NCBI RefSeq assembly: GCF_008017755.1 | Contig: NZ_VRTS01000008.1 | Coordinates: forward strand, 1-64,000 | Reading direction: 5' to 3' | DNA length: 64,000 bases | Source: Alkalisalibacterium limincola | GTDB taxonomy: Bacteria > Pseudomonadota > Gammaproteobacteria > Xanthomonadales > Xanthomonadaceae | In this document: piece by piece, positions 48,047 through 56,669 of the stretch | How the letters are laid out: each line of letters opens with the position of its first letter | How positions within the stretch are numbered: the stretch's first letter is position 1 | Made by a program: the position numbers and the translations under genes | The notes under the pieces: generated by a model | What the model was told of the DNA's origin: nothing | Database searches by the model: none | What the model saw: only the letters and a program-made list of their open reading frames with translations

Positions 48047-48757
48047 ATGAGCAGCCAGCAGATCGTCGTGTTCCTCCACGTCACCGCAGGCGCACTGGCC
48101 CTGCTGTGCTACTGGGCCGCTGCGCTGGCCCGCAAGGGCAGCCCCTGGCATCGCGCGGCGGGGCAGGGGTTCCTGCTGGCGATGCTGGTGGTGGTCGGCA
48201 CCGGGGCGCCGCTCGCCTGGTCGCTGTGGCAGGGCGGGCATCCGCGCACCGCCACCTTCCTCGCCTATCTGCTGCTGCTGGTGTCGAGCGCGATGTGGAG
48301 CGCACGCCAGGCGGTGCGGCTCAAGCACGATTTCGTGCGCTACGCCGGTCCGGCGTACCGGGCACAGGCCATGGCGGTGGCGCTGGCCGGTGGCCTGGTG
48401 GTGTGGATCGGCATGACCGGGGCCGGCGTCATCTTCGTCGTGTTCGGGCTGGTGGGCGTCGTCGGCGGCATCGGCTCGCTGCGACTGGCCTGGCGCGGTC
48501 CCAGCGACGCACGCTGGTGGCTGCGCGAGCACTACGGCGCGATGATCGGCAACGGCGTCGCCACGCACATCGCCTTCCTCGGCATCGGGCTGCGCGGGGC
48601 GTTGCCCGGCATCGATCCGATGGTCCAGCAGCTGCTGGCGTGGTTGTTGCCGGTGGCGGTGGCGGTGATGGCCGGCGTGTGGCTGGACCGCCGCTACGGC
48701 CGGCCGTCTTCTGCGTCATCGCCGCCGTTGCCGGGCCGCCGGAACTCGACCACCTGA
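48047..48757 (+). CDS. DUF2306-like multi-pass membrane protein
   Basis: A 236-residue membrane protein with about seven helices. It begins VFLHVTAGALALLCYWAAAL followed by KGSPWHRAAGQGF, a conserved His-containing pattern of DUF2306 and related predicted haem- or quinone-type proteins. LREHYGAMIGNGVATHIAFLGIG is another conserved His-rich segment. GGAG lies 9 bases before the ATG. It is divergent from the kinase and overlaps the rhomboid gene tail by 64 bases on the opposite strand. The role is unknown. Confidence 0.7.
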   Translation: MSSQQIVVFLHVTAGALALLCYWAAALARKGSPWHRAAGQGFLLAMLVVVGTGAPLAWSLWQGGHPRTATFLAYLLLLVSSAMWSARQAVRLKHDFVRYAGPAYRAQAMAVALAGGLVVWIGMTGAGVIFVVFGLVGVVGGIGSLRLAWRGPSDARWWLREHYGAMIGNGVATHIAFLGIGLRGALPGIDPMVQQLLAWLLPVAVAVMAGVWLDRRYGRPSSASSPPLPGRRNSTT

Positions 48758-49472
48758 CCACGCCGCGGCGGCGTCGGTTCGGGACGGTTCCACAGCACCG
48801 GAACATCGGCAGGCCGCGGCGGCTCGAACTGGCTGGCCTCGTCGGGCGGCGCGTTGGCCAGCGCCTCCTCCTCGATCTCCCAGCTGTAGCGCTTGCGCGG
48901 CGGGGTCGGGTCCAGGCGCCGCCACAGCACGGCCGACAGCACCCCGGCCAGCGCACCGCACAGGTGGTACTCCCAGCTCACGCCCGGCTCGCGGGGCAGC
49001 ACCGTCATCACCATGCCGCCATAGAGGAAGAACGCGATCATGCCCGCGGCGATGGCCGCCTTGTCGCGCTGATCAGGCCGAGGAAGAAGACGAAGAACAT
49101 GAGGCCGTGGGTGATGCCGCTGGCGCCGATATGGCCGGGCGGCCCGCCGATGAACCACACGCCCAGGCCCGACAGCAGCCAGATCGTGGGAACCGCGCGC
49201 AACGAGGCCCTGGGGTAGACCGACAGTGCCAGCGTGCCGAGCAGCAGCAGTGCGCCGGCGTTCGCACTCAGGTGCTGCAGCGAACCGTGCAGCAGCGGCG
49301 CGGTAAGCACGCCCAGCAGGCCCGAGACTTCGCCGGGACGCAGGACCAGTGCCGGCAGCGGCCCCATCCAGGCCTGCAGCATGTGGATCCAGGCCAGCAC
49401 CGCCACGAGGGCCGCGGATGCCAGTACCGCACGGACCAGACGCCGGCGTTCGAGGGTGCGCTGTGAGGACAT
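48694..49472 (-). pseudogene. Rhomboid-family intramembrane serine protease, one apparent -1 frameshift
   Basis: A rhomboid protease of about 259 residues when repaired. The active-site Ser is in GPPGHIGASGITHGL and the His is in VSWEYHLCGALAG, six helices apart in the usual order. A charged C-terminal tail (EALANAPPDEASQFEPPRP) follows the last helix. The frame breaks at about 49066-49076, between FFVFFLGLI and RDKAAIAAGMIAFFLYGG; one missing base joins them. Unrepaired, the catalytic His would be lost. ATG at 49472 gives MSSQRTLERRR. Confidence 0.82.
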
Positions 49473-49587
49473 GTCGTCAATGATGGGGGTGAAGGGGCGG
49501 CACGCAAGGCACGCTGCGCCGGCCGCTGTGGATCGGATACCCTTGCATCGCGCCCATGCCGTCGGCGTGGCGTGAACAGGGGCCCCG

Positions 49588-50811
49588 ATGCAGATCGATA
49601 CGTTTACCCTGACGCTCGTCGCCGGCGTGCTGACCATCGCGCTGGCCGTGGTCATGCTGCCGGCCCTGGGGACCAACCGGGCCGGGCTGCGCAGCAGCCT
49701 CGGGCTGTGGACGCTGGCGATCGCCCTGCAGGGCCTGTACTGGCCGCTGTTCTGGTACGGGCGGCAGATGCCGCCGCTGTTCGGGCTGGTGCCGCCGAAC
49801 ATGATGCTGACGCTTTCCTTCGCCGTGTTCGCGCTGGCGGTGCAGCGCTTCAAGCGCGCCCCCGCCCGCCACGTGTGGCTTGGTGCGATCGTGCTGTTGG
49901 CGCTGGCCGGAAACCTCTGGTTCGGCGTTGCCGAACCCAGTTATGCCGGACGCGTCGCCGTGATCGGCACCAGCCTCTCGCTGCTGATGGTCATGGCCGC
50001 CACCCCGCTGCTGGGTGCGTTCCGTCAGCCCGGCGAGATGGCCGAGCGGATCACCGCCGCGGTGTTCCTGGGCGGTGCGCTGGTGATGATGCTGCGCGTG
50101 GTCGAACTGCCCTTCATGCCCGATGCCCACGTGGGTCCGCTGCAGCAGCGTCCGACCCAGCTGCTGACACTGCTCTACGTGCCGCTGATGCCGGTGTTCA
50201 TAACGATCGGCTTCCTGCTCATGCATGCGCGCCGCGCGAGCGAGGAACTGGTGCGGCTGGCCGGCACCGACGCGCTGACCGGCACCCTCAACCGTCGTGC
50301 CGCCACCGAGTTCGGCAACCGTGCGATGGCCGAGGCGCGACGCCACCGCAGGCCCCTGAGCGTGCTGCTGGTCGACATCGATCATTTCCGCGTGGTCAAC
50401 GACAGCTACGGCCCACGCGCCGGCGACGCCGTGCTGCGCAGCCTGGCCCGGCACATGGCCGAACAGCTGCGCACCGAGGACGCGATCGGCCGCATCGGCG
50501 GCGAGGAGTTCGTCGCGATCCTGCCCGACACCGACATCGCCGAGGCGCGCGCCGTGGCCGAGCGCATCCGCGAGGCGGTGGGCCGGCGCCATTGCCTGTA
50601 CGCGGGCGAGGAGATCCCGAGCAGCGTCTCGATCGGCGTGGCCGGTCGCGCGCAGGGCGAGGCCGACATCGAGGTGCTGCTGCAGCGGGCGGACGCGGCG
50701 ATGTACGCGGCCAAGCGCGCCGGGCGTGATCGCGTCCAGGTCGCCCCGGGTCCGACCGAGGGCAGCCGATCCGGCGGTGCGGATGCCGCCGACGCTACAA
50801 TGGGCGGATGA
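49588..50811 (+). CDS. Membrane-bound diguanylate cyclase (GGDEF)
   Basis: A 407-residue enzyme that makes c-di-GMP. Seven N-terminal helices (residues 5-225) form the membrane sensor. The GGDEF domain has DALTGTLNRRAATEFGNRAM, VDIDHFRVVNDSYG and IGGEEFVAILP (active GGEEF). RTED lies five residues before GGEEF, the classic RxxD inhibitory I-site, so product feedback is likely. VSIGVAG and RADAAMYAAKRAGRDRV complete the fold. An unrelated short tail ends the protein. Confidence 0.94.
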   Translation: MQIDTFTLTLVAGVLTIALAVVMLPALGTNRAGLRSSLGLWTLAIALQGLYWPLFWYGRQMPPLFGLVPPNMMLTLSFAVFALAVQRFKRAPARHVWLGAIVLLALAGNLWFGVAEPSYAGRVAVIGTSLSLLMVMAATPLLGAFRQPGEMAERITAAVFLGGALVMMLRVVELPFMPDAHVGPLQQRPTQLLTLLYVPLMPVFITIGFLLMHARRASEELVRLAGTDALTGTLNRRAATEFGNRAMAEARRHRRPLSVLLVDIDHFRVVNDSYGPRAGDAVLRSLARHMAEQLRTEDAIGRIGGEEFVAILPDTDIAEARAVAERIREAVGRRHCLYAGEEIPSSVSIGVAGRAQGEADIEVLLQRADAAMYAAKRAGRDRVQVAPGPTEGSRSGGADAADATMGG

Positions 50812-50821
50812 ACACCCCCCC

Positions 50822-52018
50822 ATGCAGACGTCGCCAACCCCCCCCGTTCCCACGGTCCGCCTGAAGGGCGACCGCCGCCGCGAGAGCCCCGGGTCGGCGC
50901 ACCCGTGGATCTTCCAGAAGATGGTGGAGCGGCCCAACCCCAAGCCGCGTCCGGGCCAGGTCGTCGACCTGGTCGACCGCGATGGCGCCTGGTTCGGGCG
51001 CGGGTTCTACAACGGGCATTCGCGCATCGCGGTCCGGATCCTGACCAGCGATCCCGACGAGGCGATCGACCAGGCCTTCTTCCAGCGGCGCATCAGCGAG
51101 GCGGTGAAGCTGCGGCGCGAACTGCTGCGCCTGGACGAGGTGTCCAACGGCTGGCGCGTGTTCCACGCCGAGGGCGACGGCATCTCCGGCCTGGTCGTGG
51201 ACCGCTACGACGACCTGCTGGTGGTGGAATTCTTCTCCGCCGGTGCGTTCCGCCATCGCGAGTGGATCTACGCCGCGCTGGAGAACGAGTTTCCCGGCTG
51301 CCGCTTCTACAGCTTCGCCGAGAGCCACGTGCAGAAGCAGGAGAGCTTCGACTTCCGCGCACCGGAGCCGCCGGAGCCGGCGCTGATTTCCGAGCATGGC
51401 GTGAAGTTCCGCGCCAGCCCCGGCAGTGGCCACAAGACCGGCTTCTTCGCCGACCAGCGCGACAACCGCGAGTTCCTCTCGCGCTTCACCCGTGGCGCGC
51501 GCGTGCTCGACCTGTGCTGCAACTCCGGTGGCTTCGCGATCTACGCCGCCGCGCGTGGCGAGGCCGCGCACGTCACCGGCATCGACCTCGACGAGGAGAT
51601 CCTGGAGATCGCCGCGCAGAACGCGCGACTCAACCAGGTGCAGGTGGACTTCACCCAGGCCGACGTCTTCCCCTGGCTGCGCCAGGCCGCCGACCGCGGG
51701 GAGAGCTGGGACGTGGTGGTGCTGGATCCGGCGAAGATGACCCGCGACCGCGACCAGGTGATCCCGGCGCTGAAGAAGTACCTCGACATGAACAAGCTGG
51801 CCCTGTCGGTGGTCGCACCCGGCGGCGTGTTCGCGACGTTCTCGTGCACCGGCCTGGTCAGCGAGGACCAGTTCCTGGACATGCTGCGGCGCGCCGCGTT
51901 CTACGCCGGCCGCCAGATCCAGCTGGTGCGCGTGGCCGGGGCCGGTGGCGACCATCCGTTCATGGGCCATGCGCCGGAGAGCCGCTACCTCAAGGCCGTG
52001 TTCTGCCGGGTGCTGTGA
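50822..52018 (+). CDS. rlmI: 23S rRNA m5C1962 methyltransferase
   Basis: A 398-residue SAM enzyme. A PUA domain at the N-terminus (RLKGDRRRESPGSAHPWIF, RDGAWFGRGFYN) is followed by the methyltransferase fold: GHKTGFFADQRDNREFL, VLDLCCNSGGFAIYAAARGEA (motif I), VVVLDPAKM-type motif IV, and FSCTGLVSEDQF with a conserved Cys. It starts 11 bases after the diguanylate cyclase. The RlmI name is supported by the PUA-methyltransferase pattern, though the exact target base cannot be proven from sequence. Confidence 0.93.
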   Translation: MQTSPTPPVPTVRLKGDRRRESPGSAHPWIFQKMVERPNPKPRPGQVVDLVDRDGAWFGRGFYNGHSRIAVRILTSDPDEAIDQAFFQRRISEAVKLRRELLRLDEVSNGWRVFHAEGDGISGLVVDRYDDLLVVEFFSAGAFRHREWIYAALENEFPGCRFYSFAESHVQKQESFDFRAPEPPEPALISEHGVKFRASPGSGHKTGFFADQRDNREFLSRFTRGARVLDLCCNSGGFAIYAAARGEAAHVTGIDLDEEILEIAAQNARLNQVQVDFTQADVFPWLRQAADRGESWDVVVLDPAKMTRDRDQVIPALKKYLDMNKLALSVVAPGGVFATFSCTGLVSEDQFLDMLRRAAFYAGRQIQLVRVAGAGGDHPFMGHAPESRYLKAVFCRVL

Positions 52019-52115
52019 GACCCGGCATCCCGACGCGGGTGGGTCGCCACGCGTCGTCACTGCATCTGCATATCCCGCGCCACTACACTGTGCGCTGCCC
52101 CGTTGGTGAACACAC

Positions 52116-52703
52116 ATGAGCAAACCAGACTCCGCCGTAACCCGCGAAGCCGCCGAAGAAGCCGTGCGCACGCTGCTGCGCTGGTCGGGCGACGATCCGG
52201 CCCGTGAGGGCCTGCTGGACACGCCGCGACGCGTGGTCGATGCCTACAGCGACTGGTTTTGCGGCTACCAGGTCGATCCCTCGGAGTACCTGCGCCGCAC
52301 CTTCGAGGAAGTGGCCGGCTACGACGAGATGGTCGTGCTTCGCGACATCGGCTTCGAAAGCCATTGCGAGCACCACATGGCGCCGATCATCGGCGTGGCC
52401 CACGTGGGCTACCTGCCGACCAACAAGGTGGTGGGCATCAGCAAGCTCGCGCGCGTGGTCGAGGCCTATGCGCGGCGCTTCCAGGTGCAGGAGAAGATGA
52501 CCGCCCAGGTCGCCGGCTGCATCCAGGAGGTGTTGCAGCCGAGGGGCGTGGGCGTGGTCATCGAGGCCAGCCACCAGTGCATGACCACCCGCGGCGTGCA
52601 CAAGACCGGCGTGAGCATGGTGACCAGCCAGATGCTGGGCAGCTTCCGCGAAGACCCGTCCACGCGGGCGGAGTTCCTGCGCTTCATCGGGTCGCGTGGC
52701 TGA
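52116..52703 (+). CDS. folE: GTP cyclohydrolase I
   Basis: A 195-residue enzyme that opens the GTP ring to start folate and tetrahydropterin synthesis. Zinc ligands: [12 protein letters not shown] (Cys and His) and [12 protein letters not shown] (Cys). [28 protein letters not shown] is the classic long signature. TACACT at 52084 could be the -10. PhhA in this window needs a tetrahydropterin, giving one possible use. Confidence 0.96.
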   Translation: MSKPDSAVTREAAEEAVRTLLRWSGDDPAREGLLDTPRRVVDAYSDWFCGYQVDPSEYLRRTFEEVAGYDEMVVLRDIGFESHCEHHMAPIIGVAHVGYLPTNKVVGISKLARVVEAYARRFQVQEKMTAQVAGCIQEVLQPRGVGVVIEASHQCMTTRGVHKTGVSMVTSQMLGSFREDPSTRAEFLRFIGSRG

Positions 52704-52779
52704 GCGCTCGCCGCGGCAGGCCGACCTTTCCTGCCGGCTGCGGTCGGCAGGCGACGCGGTGATCTGGTAGGTTCAGGGG

Positions 52780-54054
52780 ATGCCCCAGACCGCGCCGACG
52801 CCGGTTCCAGGTGCTTCGCACGCACGGCTCGCCGAAGCCTTCTCCAGCGTGCGCGGGCGCAGCGTCGCACTGGTCGGACCGCTGGCCCCGGAAGACACGG
52901 TCGTGCAGTCGATGCCCGATGTCAGCCCGACCAAGTGGCACCTGGCGCACACCACCTGGTTCTTCGAGCAGTTCCTGCTGGGCTCCGATCCCGGCTACCG
53001 GCCCTGGCGCGAGGAATGGCTCTACCTGTTCAATTCCTACTACGAGTCGGTCGGGCCGATGCATGCCCGGCTCGAACGTGGGCTGCTCTCGCGTCCCACG
53101 CTGGATGAAGTCCTGGAGTACCGGCGCGCGGTCGACGAGCGCGTGTGCGAGCGGCTCGACCGCGGCATCGATGATTCCCTCGCCACGGTCCTGACCCTGG
53201 GCCTGAACCACGAGCAGCAGCACCAGGAACTGCTGCTCACCGACATCAAGCACGTGCTGTCGCGCAACCCGTTGCAGCCGGCCTACCGCGGCGACCTGGC
53301 CGTCGCCCGCCGCCCCGCGGCGGCGCAGCGTTTCGTGGCCGGGCGCGAGGGCATCGTCGCGATCGGACACGAACCGGCCGACGGCTTCGGTTTCGACTGC
53401 GAGACGCCACGCCACCGCCAGTTGTTGCAGCCACACGCGGTGGCGCGGCGGCCGGTGACCAACGCCGAATTCCGGGAATTCATCGCCGACGGCGGTTACC
53501 GCACCTCCACGCTGTGGATGAGCGAGGGCTGGTCGACGCTCAACACCAAGGGCTGGTGCGGGCCCCTGTACTGGGACGAGGCCGGCGAGACCGAGTTCAC
53601 GCTGGGCGGTCGACGCGAGATCGATCCCGATGCGCCCGTCACCCACGTGAGCTTCTTCGAAGCCGACGCCTACGCGCGCTGGACCGGCCTGCGGCTGCCG
53701 ACCGAAGCCGAATGGGAGTCCGCCGCGGTCGATTCGGATCCGCATGCGGGCAACTTCCAGGACGCCGATGGCCCGCTGCACCCGCAGGCGGCGTCCGAGG
53801 ACGGGGCGCCCCTCCTGCAGTTGTTCGGCGATGTCTGGGAATGGACCGGCAGCCCCTACGTGAACTACCCCGGCTTCCGCACGCTGCCCGGTGCGCTCGG
53901 CGAGTACAACGGAAAGTTCATGTGCGGGCAGTACGTCCTTCGTGGCGGCTCGTGCGCCAGCCCCCGCGGGCACCTGCGCCCGACCTACCGCAATTTCTTC
54001 TATCCGGGTGACCGCTGGCAGTTCACCGGGATCCGCCTGGCCAGGGATGCCTGA
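52780..54054 (+). CDS. egtB: Ergothioneine biosynthesis protein EgtB
   Basis: A 424-residue iron enzyme that joins a thiol (cysteine or gamma-glutamylcysteine) to N-trimethylhistidine and oxidises sulfur. The DinB-like N-terminal half holds the iron triad: WHLAHTTWFFEQFLL and NHEQQHQELLLTDIKH (HxxxHxE). The C-terminal FGE-sulfatase half has TSTLWMSEGW-type and QLFGDVWEWTGSPY, GEYNGKFMCGQYVLRGGSCA. It is separated from egtD by 1 base. No egtA (gamma-Glu-Cys ligase) or egtC is seen here, so it may use free cysteine like other non-actinobacterial types (inference). Confidence 0.93.
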   Translation: MPQTAPTPVPGASHARLAEAFSSVRGRSVALVGPLAPEDTVVQSMPDVSPTKWHLAHTTWFFEQFLLGSDPGYRPWREEWLYLFNSYYESVGPMHARLERGLLSRPTLDEVLEYRRAVDERVCERLDRGIDDSLATVLTLGLNHEQQHQELLLTDIKHVLSRNPLQPAYRGDLAVARRPAAAQRFVAGREGIVAIGHEPADGFGFDCETPRHRQLLQPHAVARRPVTNAEFREFIADGGYRTSTLWMSEGWSTLNTKGWCGPLYWDEAGETEFTLGGRREIDPDAPVTHVSFFEADAYARWTGLRLPTEAEWESAAVDSDPHAGNFQDADGPLHPQAASEDGAPLLQLFGDVWEWTGSPYVNYPGFRTLPGALGEYNGKFMCGQYVLRGGSCASPRGHLRPTYRNFFYPGDRWQFTGIRLARDA

Positions 54055-54055
54055 G

Positions 54056-55018
54056 ATGAATGCTTCGATCAAACTCCTCGACCTCGAGCCGGCCGAGGAC
54101 GACCTGCTGGGCGACGTGCTCGCCGGATTGGCCGCGACGCCCAAGCGCCTGCCGTCGAAGTATTTCTACGATGCGGTCGGCTCGCGGCTGTTCGAGCGCA
54201 TCTGCGAACAACCCGAGTACTACCTCACGCGCACCGAGCTTGAGATCATGCGCGACCACGCCGAGGACATGGCGCAGGCGCTCGGCCCGGGCGTGCGCCT
54301 GGTCGAGTACGGGTCCGGCGCCGGGCTCAAGACGCGCCAGCTGCTCAAGGTCCTGCAGGCGCCGGTGGCCTACGTGCCGGTCGAGATCTCCCGCAGCGCA
54401 TTGCTGGCCAGCGTCGGCCGCCTGGCCGAGGAGTTCCCGGGCATCGAGATGCTGCCGGTGTGCGCGGACTTCACCCAGCGCGTGGCGCTGCCCGAGCCCG
54501 GGCGTCCGCCACGGCGCACGGTGGTCTATTTCCCCGGGTCGACGTTGGGCAACTTCGAGAACGCGGTCGCGGTGAAGCTGCTGGCGCAGATGCGCGCGCT
54601 CGTCGGGTCGGGCGGGGCGGTGCTGGTGGGCCTGGACCGCAAGAAGGATCCGGCGATGATCGAGGCGGCCTACAACGATGCCGCGGGGGTGACCGCGGAG
54701 TTCACGCTGAACCTGCTGGCGCGCCTGAACCGGGAGCTCGATGCCGACTTCGACCTGTCCAGGTTCCGCCACCAGGCTCGCTACGACGCCGTGAAGGGCC
54801 GCATCGAGACCCACATCACCAGCAGCTGCGCCCAGTCGGTGAGCGTGGGCGGGCAGCGGGTCGAGTTCGGCGAAGGCGAGGCGATGCTGGTCGAGTACAG
54901 CTGCAAGTACGACCAGGCCGACGTGGAACGCATGGCCGCGAGCGCCGGCCTGGTCGTCGAGCGCACGTGGACCGATCCGTCCGACTGGTTCAGCGTGCAG
55001 CTGCTGGCCCACGCGTGA
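54056..55018 (+). CDS. egtD: L-histidine N-alpha-methyltransferase EgtD
   Basis: A 320-residue SAM enzyme that trimethylates histidine to hercynine, the first ergothioneine step. Family signature: RLPSKYFYDAVGSRLFERI, then VEYGSGAGLKTRQLL (SAM site), PGSTLGNFENAVAV, and DPAMIEAAYNDAAGVTAEFTLN with FRHQARYDAVKGRIETHI. It starts 1 base after egtB and overlaps the next methyltransferase by 4 bases. Confidence 0.94.
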   Translation: MNASIKLLDLEPAEDDLLGDVLAGLAATPKRLPSKYFYDAVGSRLFERICEQPEYYLTRTELEIMRDHAEDMAQALGPGVRLVEYGSGAGLKTRQLLKVLQAPVAYVPVEISRSALLASVGRLAEEFPGIEMLPVCADFTQRVALPEPGRPPRRTVVYFPGSTLGNFENAVAVKLLAQMRALVGSGGAVLVGLDRKKDPAMIEAAYNDAAGVTAEFTLNLLARLNRELDADFDLSRFRHQARYDAVKGRIETHITSSCAQSVSVGGQRVEFGEGEAMLVEYSCKYDQADVERMAASAGLVVERTWTDPSDWFSVQLLAHA

Positions 55019-55644
55019 CCTCGCACGAACCCAAGCCGCATGCTCCGGCCTGCGAGCGCAATCGCGATCCGATCCTCGCGGTGCTGCAGGTGCATTTCGC
55101 CGACCGCGCGACGGTGCTCGAGATCGGCAGCGGTACCGGCCAGCACGCCGTGCATTTCGCCGCGGGCCTGCCGCACCTGGTCTGGCAGTGCTCCGACCGC
55201 GGCGAATACCTGCCCGGGGTGCGGGCCTGGCTGGCCGACGCCGGCCTGGCCAACACGCCGGAGCCGATCGAGCTCGACGTCGCACGCAGCCCGTGGCCGA
55301 GGCGCCGCTTCGATGCCGCCTTCAGCGCCAACACGCTGCACATCATGGGGTGGGACGAGGTGGAGGCGATGTTCGCCGGCCTCGACGACGTGCTCGATGC
55401 CGGCGCGACGCTGGTCGTGTACGGGCCGTTCATGCGCAACGGGGCCCACACGGCGGCCTCGAACGAGGCCTTCGATGCATCGCTGCGCGAGCGCGATCCG
55501 CGCATGGGCGTGCGCGCGCTGGAAGACGTCGATGGCCTGGCGGCCGGGATCGGGCTGCACCTGCATGCGGTCGTGGACATGCCGGCCAACAACCTGTGCG
55601 TGGTGTGGCACCGGCACCGGAAACAGGCCCATGGTGGCCACTGA
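55015..55644 (+). CDS. DUF938-family SAM methyltransferase
   Basis: A 209-residue methyltransferase of the DUF938 family. HAPACERNRDPILAVLQ begins it; SAM motif I is VLEIGSGTGQHAVHFA; then FSANTLHIMGWDEVEAMF and LVVYGPFMRNGAHTA are diagnostic. GTG start overlaps the egtD stop by 4 bases, so it is in the ergothioneine operon. Its substrate is unknown; whether it touches ergothioneine is unproven. Confidence 0.88.
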   Translation: MTSHEPKPHAPACERNRDPILAVLQVHFADRATVLEIGSGTGQHAVHFAAGLPHLVWQCSDRGEYLPGVRAWLADAGLANTPEPIELDVARSPWPRRRFDAAFSANTLHIMGWDEVEAMFAGLDDVLDAGATLVVYGPFMRNGAHTAASNEAFDASLRERDPRMGVRALEDVDGLAAGIGLHLHAVVDMPANNLCVVWHRHRKQAHGGH

Positions 55645-56023
55645 TCCCTGCCCGTGCGGCAGCAGCCGGGTCCTTGCGGAGTGCTGCGGCCCGCTCCACG
55701 CCGGCACCGCGGCACCCGACGCCGAGGCGCTGATGCGCTCGCGCTACAGCGCCTACGTACTCAAGGATCGCGATTACCTGCTCATGACCTGGCACCCGGA
55801 CACCCGGCCGGAATCGCTGGAGCTCGAGGATCCGCCCGGGCAGCGTACCCGCTGGCTGGGCCTGTCGATCAGGCACCATCGGCACACCGGCGCCGACCTG
55901 GCGGAGGTCGAATTCATCGCCCGCTTCCGGGTGGGGGGCGCCCCGGCGGCGCGCATCCACGAACGCAGCCGCTTCCAGCGCCTGGGCGGGCGCTGGTACT
56001 ACCTCGACGGTGAACACCACTGA
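55631..56023 (+). CDS. YchJ-family SEC-C motif protein
   Basis: A 130-residue protein with an N-terminal SEC-C zinc motif, TDPCPCGSSRVLAECCGPL (four Cys), and a YchJ/NTF2-like domain (MRSRYSAYVLKDRDYLLMTW, FIARFRVGGAPA, RSRFQRLGGRWYYLDG). It overlaps the DUF938 gene by 14 bases. Function unknown; similar proteins are small zinc-binding accessory proteins. Confidence 0.88.
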   Translation: MVATDPCPCGSSRVLAECCGPLHAGTAAPDAEALMRSRYSAYVLKDRDYLLMTWHPDTRPESLELEDPPGQRTRWLGLSIRHHRHTGADLAEVEFIARFRVGGAPAARIHERSRFQRLGGRWYYLDGEHH

Positions 56024-56057
56024 GCCACGCCGCCCGGGTCCGGGCCGGCGTGGCTTT
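56023..56057. terminator. Terminator between ychJ-like and I78 genes
   Basis: AGCCACGCCG (56023-56032) pairs with CGGCGTGGCT (56046-56055), with an inner CCCGG/CCGGG pair in the 13-base loop; TTTC follows on the plus strand. Confidence 0.7.
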
Positions 56058-56066
56058 CGACGCGGC

Positions 56067-56501
56067 TCAGCCGCAGCGGACGCTGGCGGCGCGGCCCTGC
56101 TCGTCGAGCATCACGTTCAGGCGCGAGGCGTGGTACTCCATCGTCACCATCTCGTCGTGGCGGATGTAGCGGGCCACTTCGGCCCCGGCATCGGCGGCGG
56201 CGCGGTCCAGCAGCTCCTGGCTCGCTTCCTCGCCGATGATCCATTGCGCCTTGCTCTCATCACAGCCCATGCCGTTCTCCGCGTATTCGGGCATTCCGCC
56301 CAGGGCGGCCCCCTCCTGGCCGGCAGCCCCGGGGCGTGGCCGTTGCGAGGGCTCTGAATCCATCGTCGGTGGCGGCAGGGCACTTCCGGCCGGTGCCGGT
56401 GCCGCGGCCTCGGGCACCTCGTGGGGCAGGGTGTCCTCGCGGTCCGGGCTGCACCCGGCCAGGCCCATGGCCACCAGAACAAACAGCGTTGCGCGTACCA
56501 T
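56067..56501 (-). CDS. I78-family peptidase-inhibitor lipoprotein
   Basis: A 144-residue lipoprotein. The signal ends LAGC (Cys17). An acidic/Pro linker precedes the I78 domain: GCDESKAQWIIGEEASQELL, then RYIRHDEMVTMEYHASRLN and LDEQGRAASVRCG at the end, where the two Cys probably pair. I78 proteins inhibit serine proteases in other species. A GGAGGG ribosome site lies 4 bases before the ATG. Its target here is unknown. Confidence 0.75.
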   Translation of the reverse strand: MVRATLFVLVAMGLAGCSPDREDTLPHEVPEAAAPAPAGSALPPPTMDSEPSQRPRPGAAGQEGAALGGMPEYAENGMGCDESKAQWIIGEEASQELLDRAAADAGAEVARYIRHDEMVTMEYHASRLNVMLDEQGRAASVRCG

Positions 56502-56669
56502 GCATCCCTCCTCCATGAATGACATCACCGGGCCAGCATCGCCGCGTCCCCGGAGCCTGTCCACCGTTGCGCGCCCGCGTGTTCAGGAAGCGGACACGCC
56601 CCCCGGCGCGGCGGCAGGCTGCCGCAGGGCGCTGCCGTGCGGGCCGGCTGGCCGGACCCCCTTGAAGCC

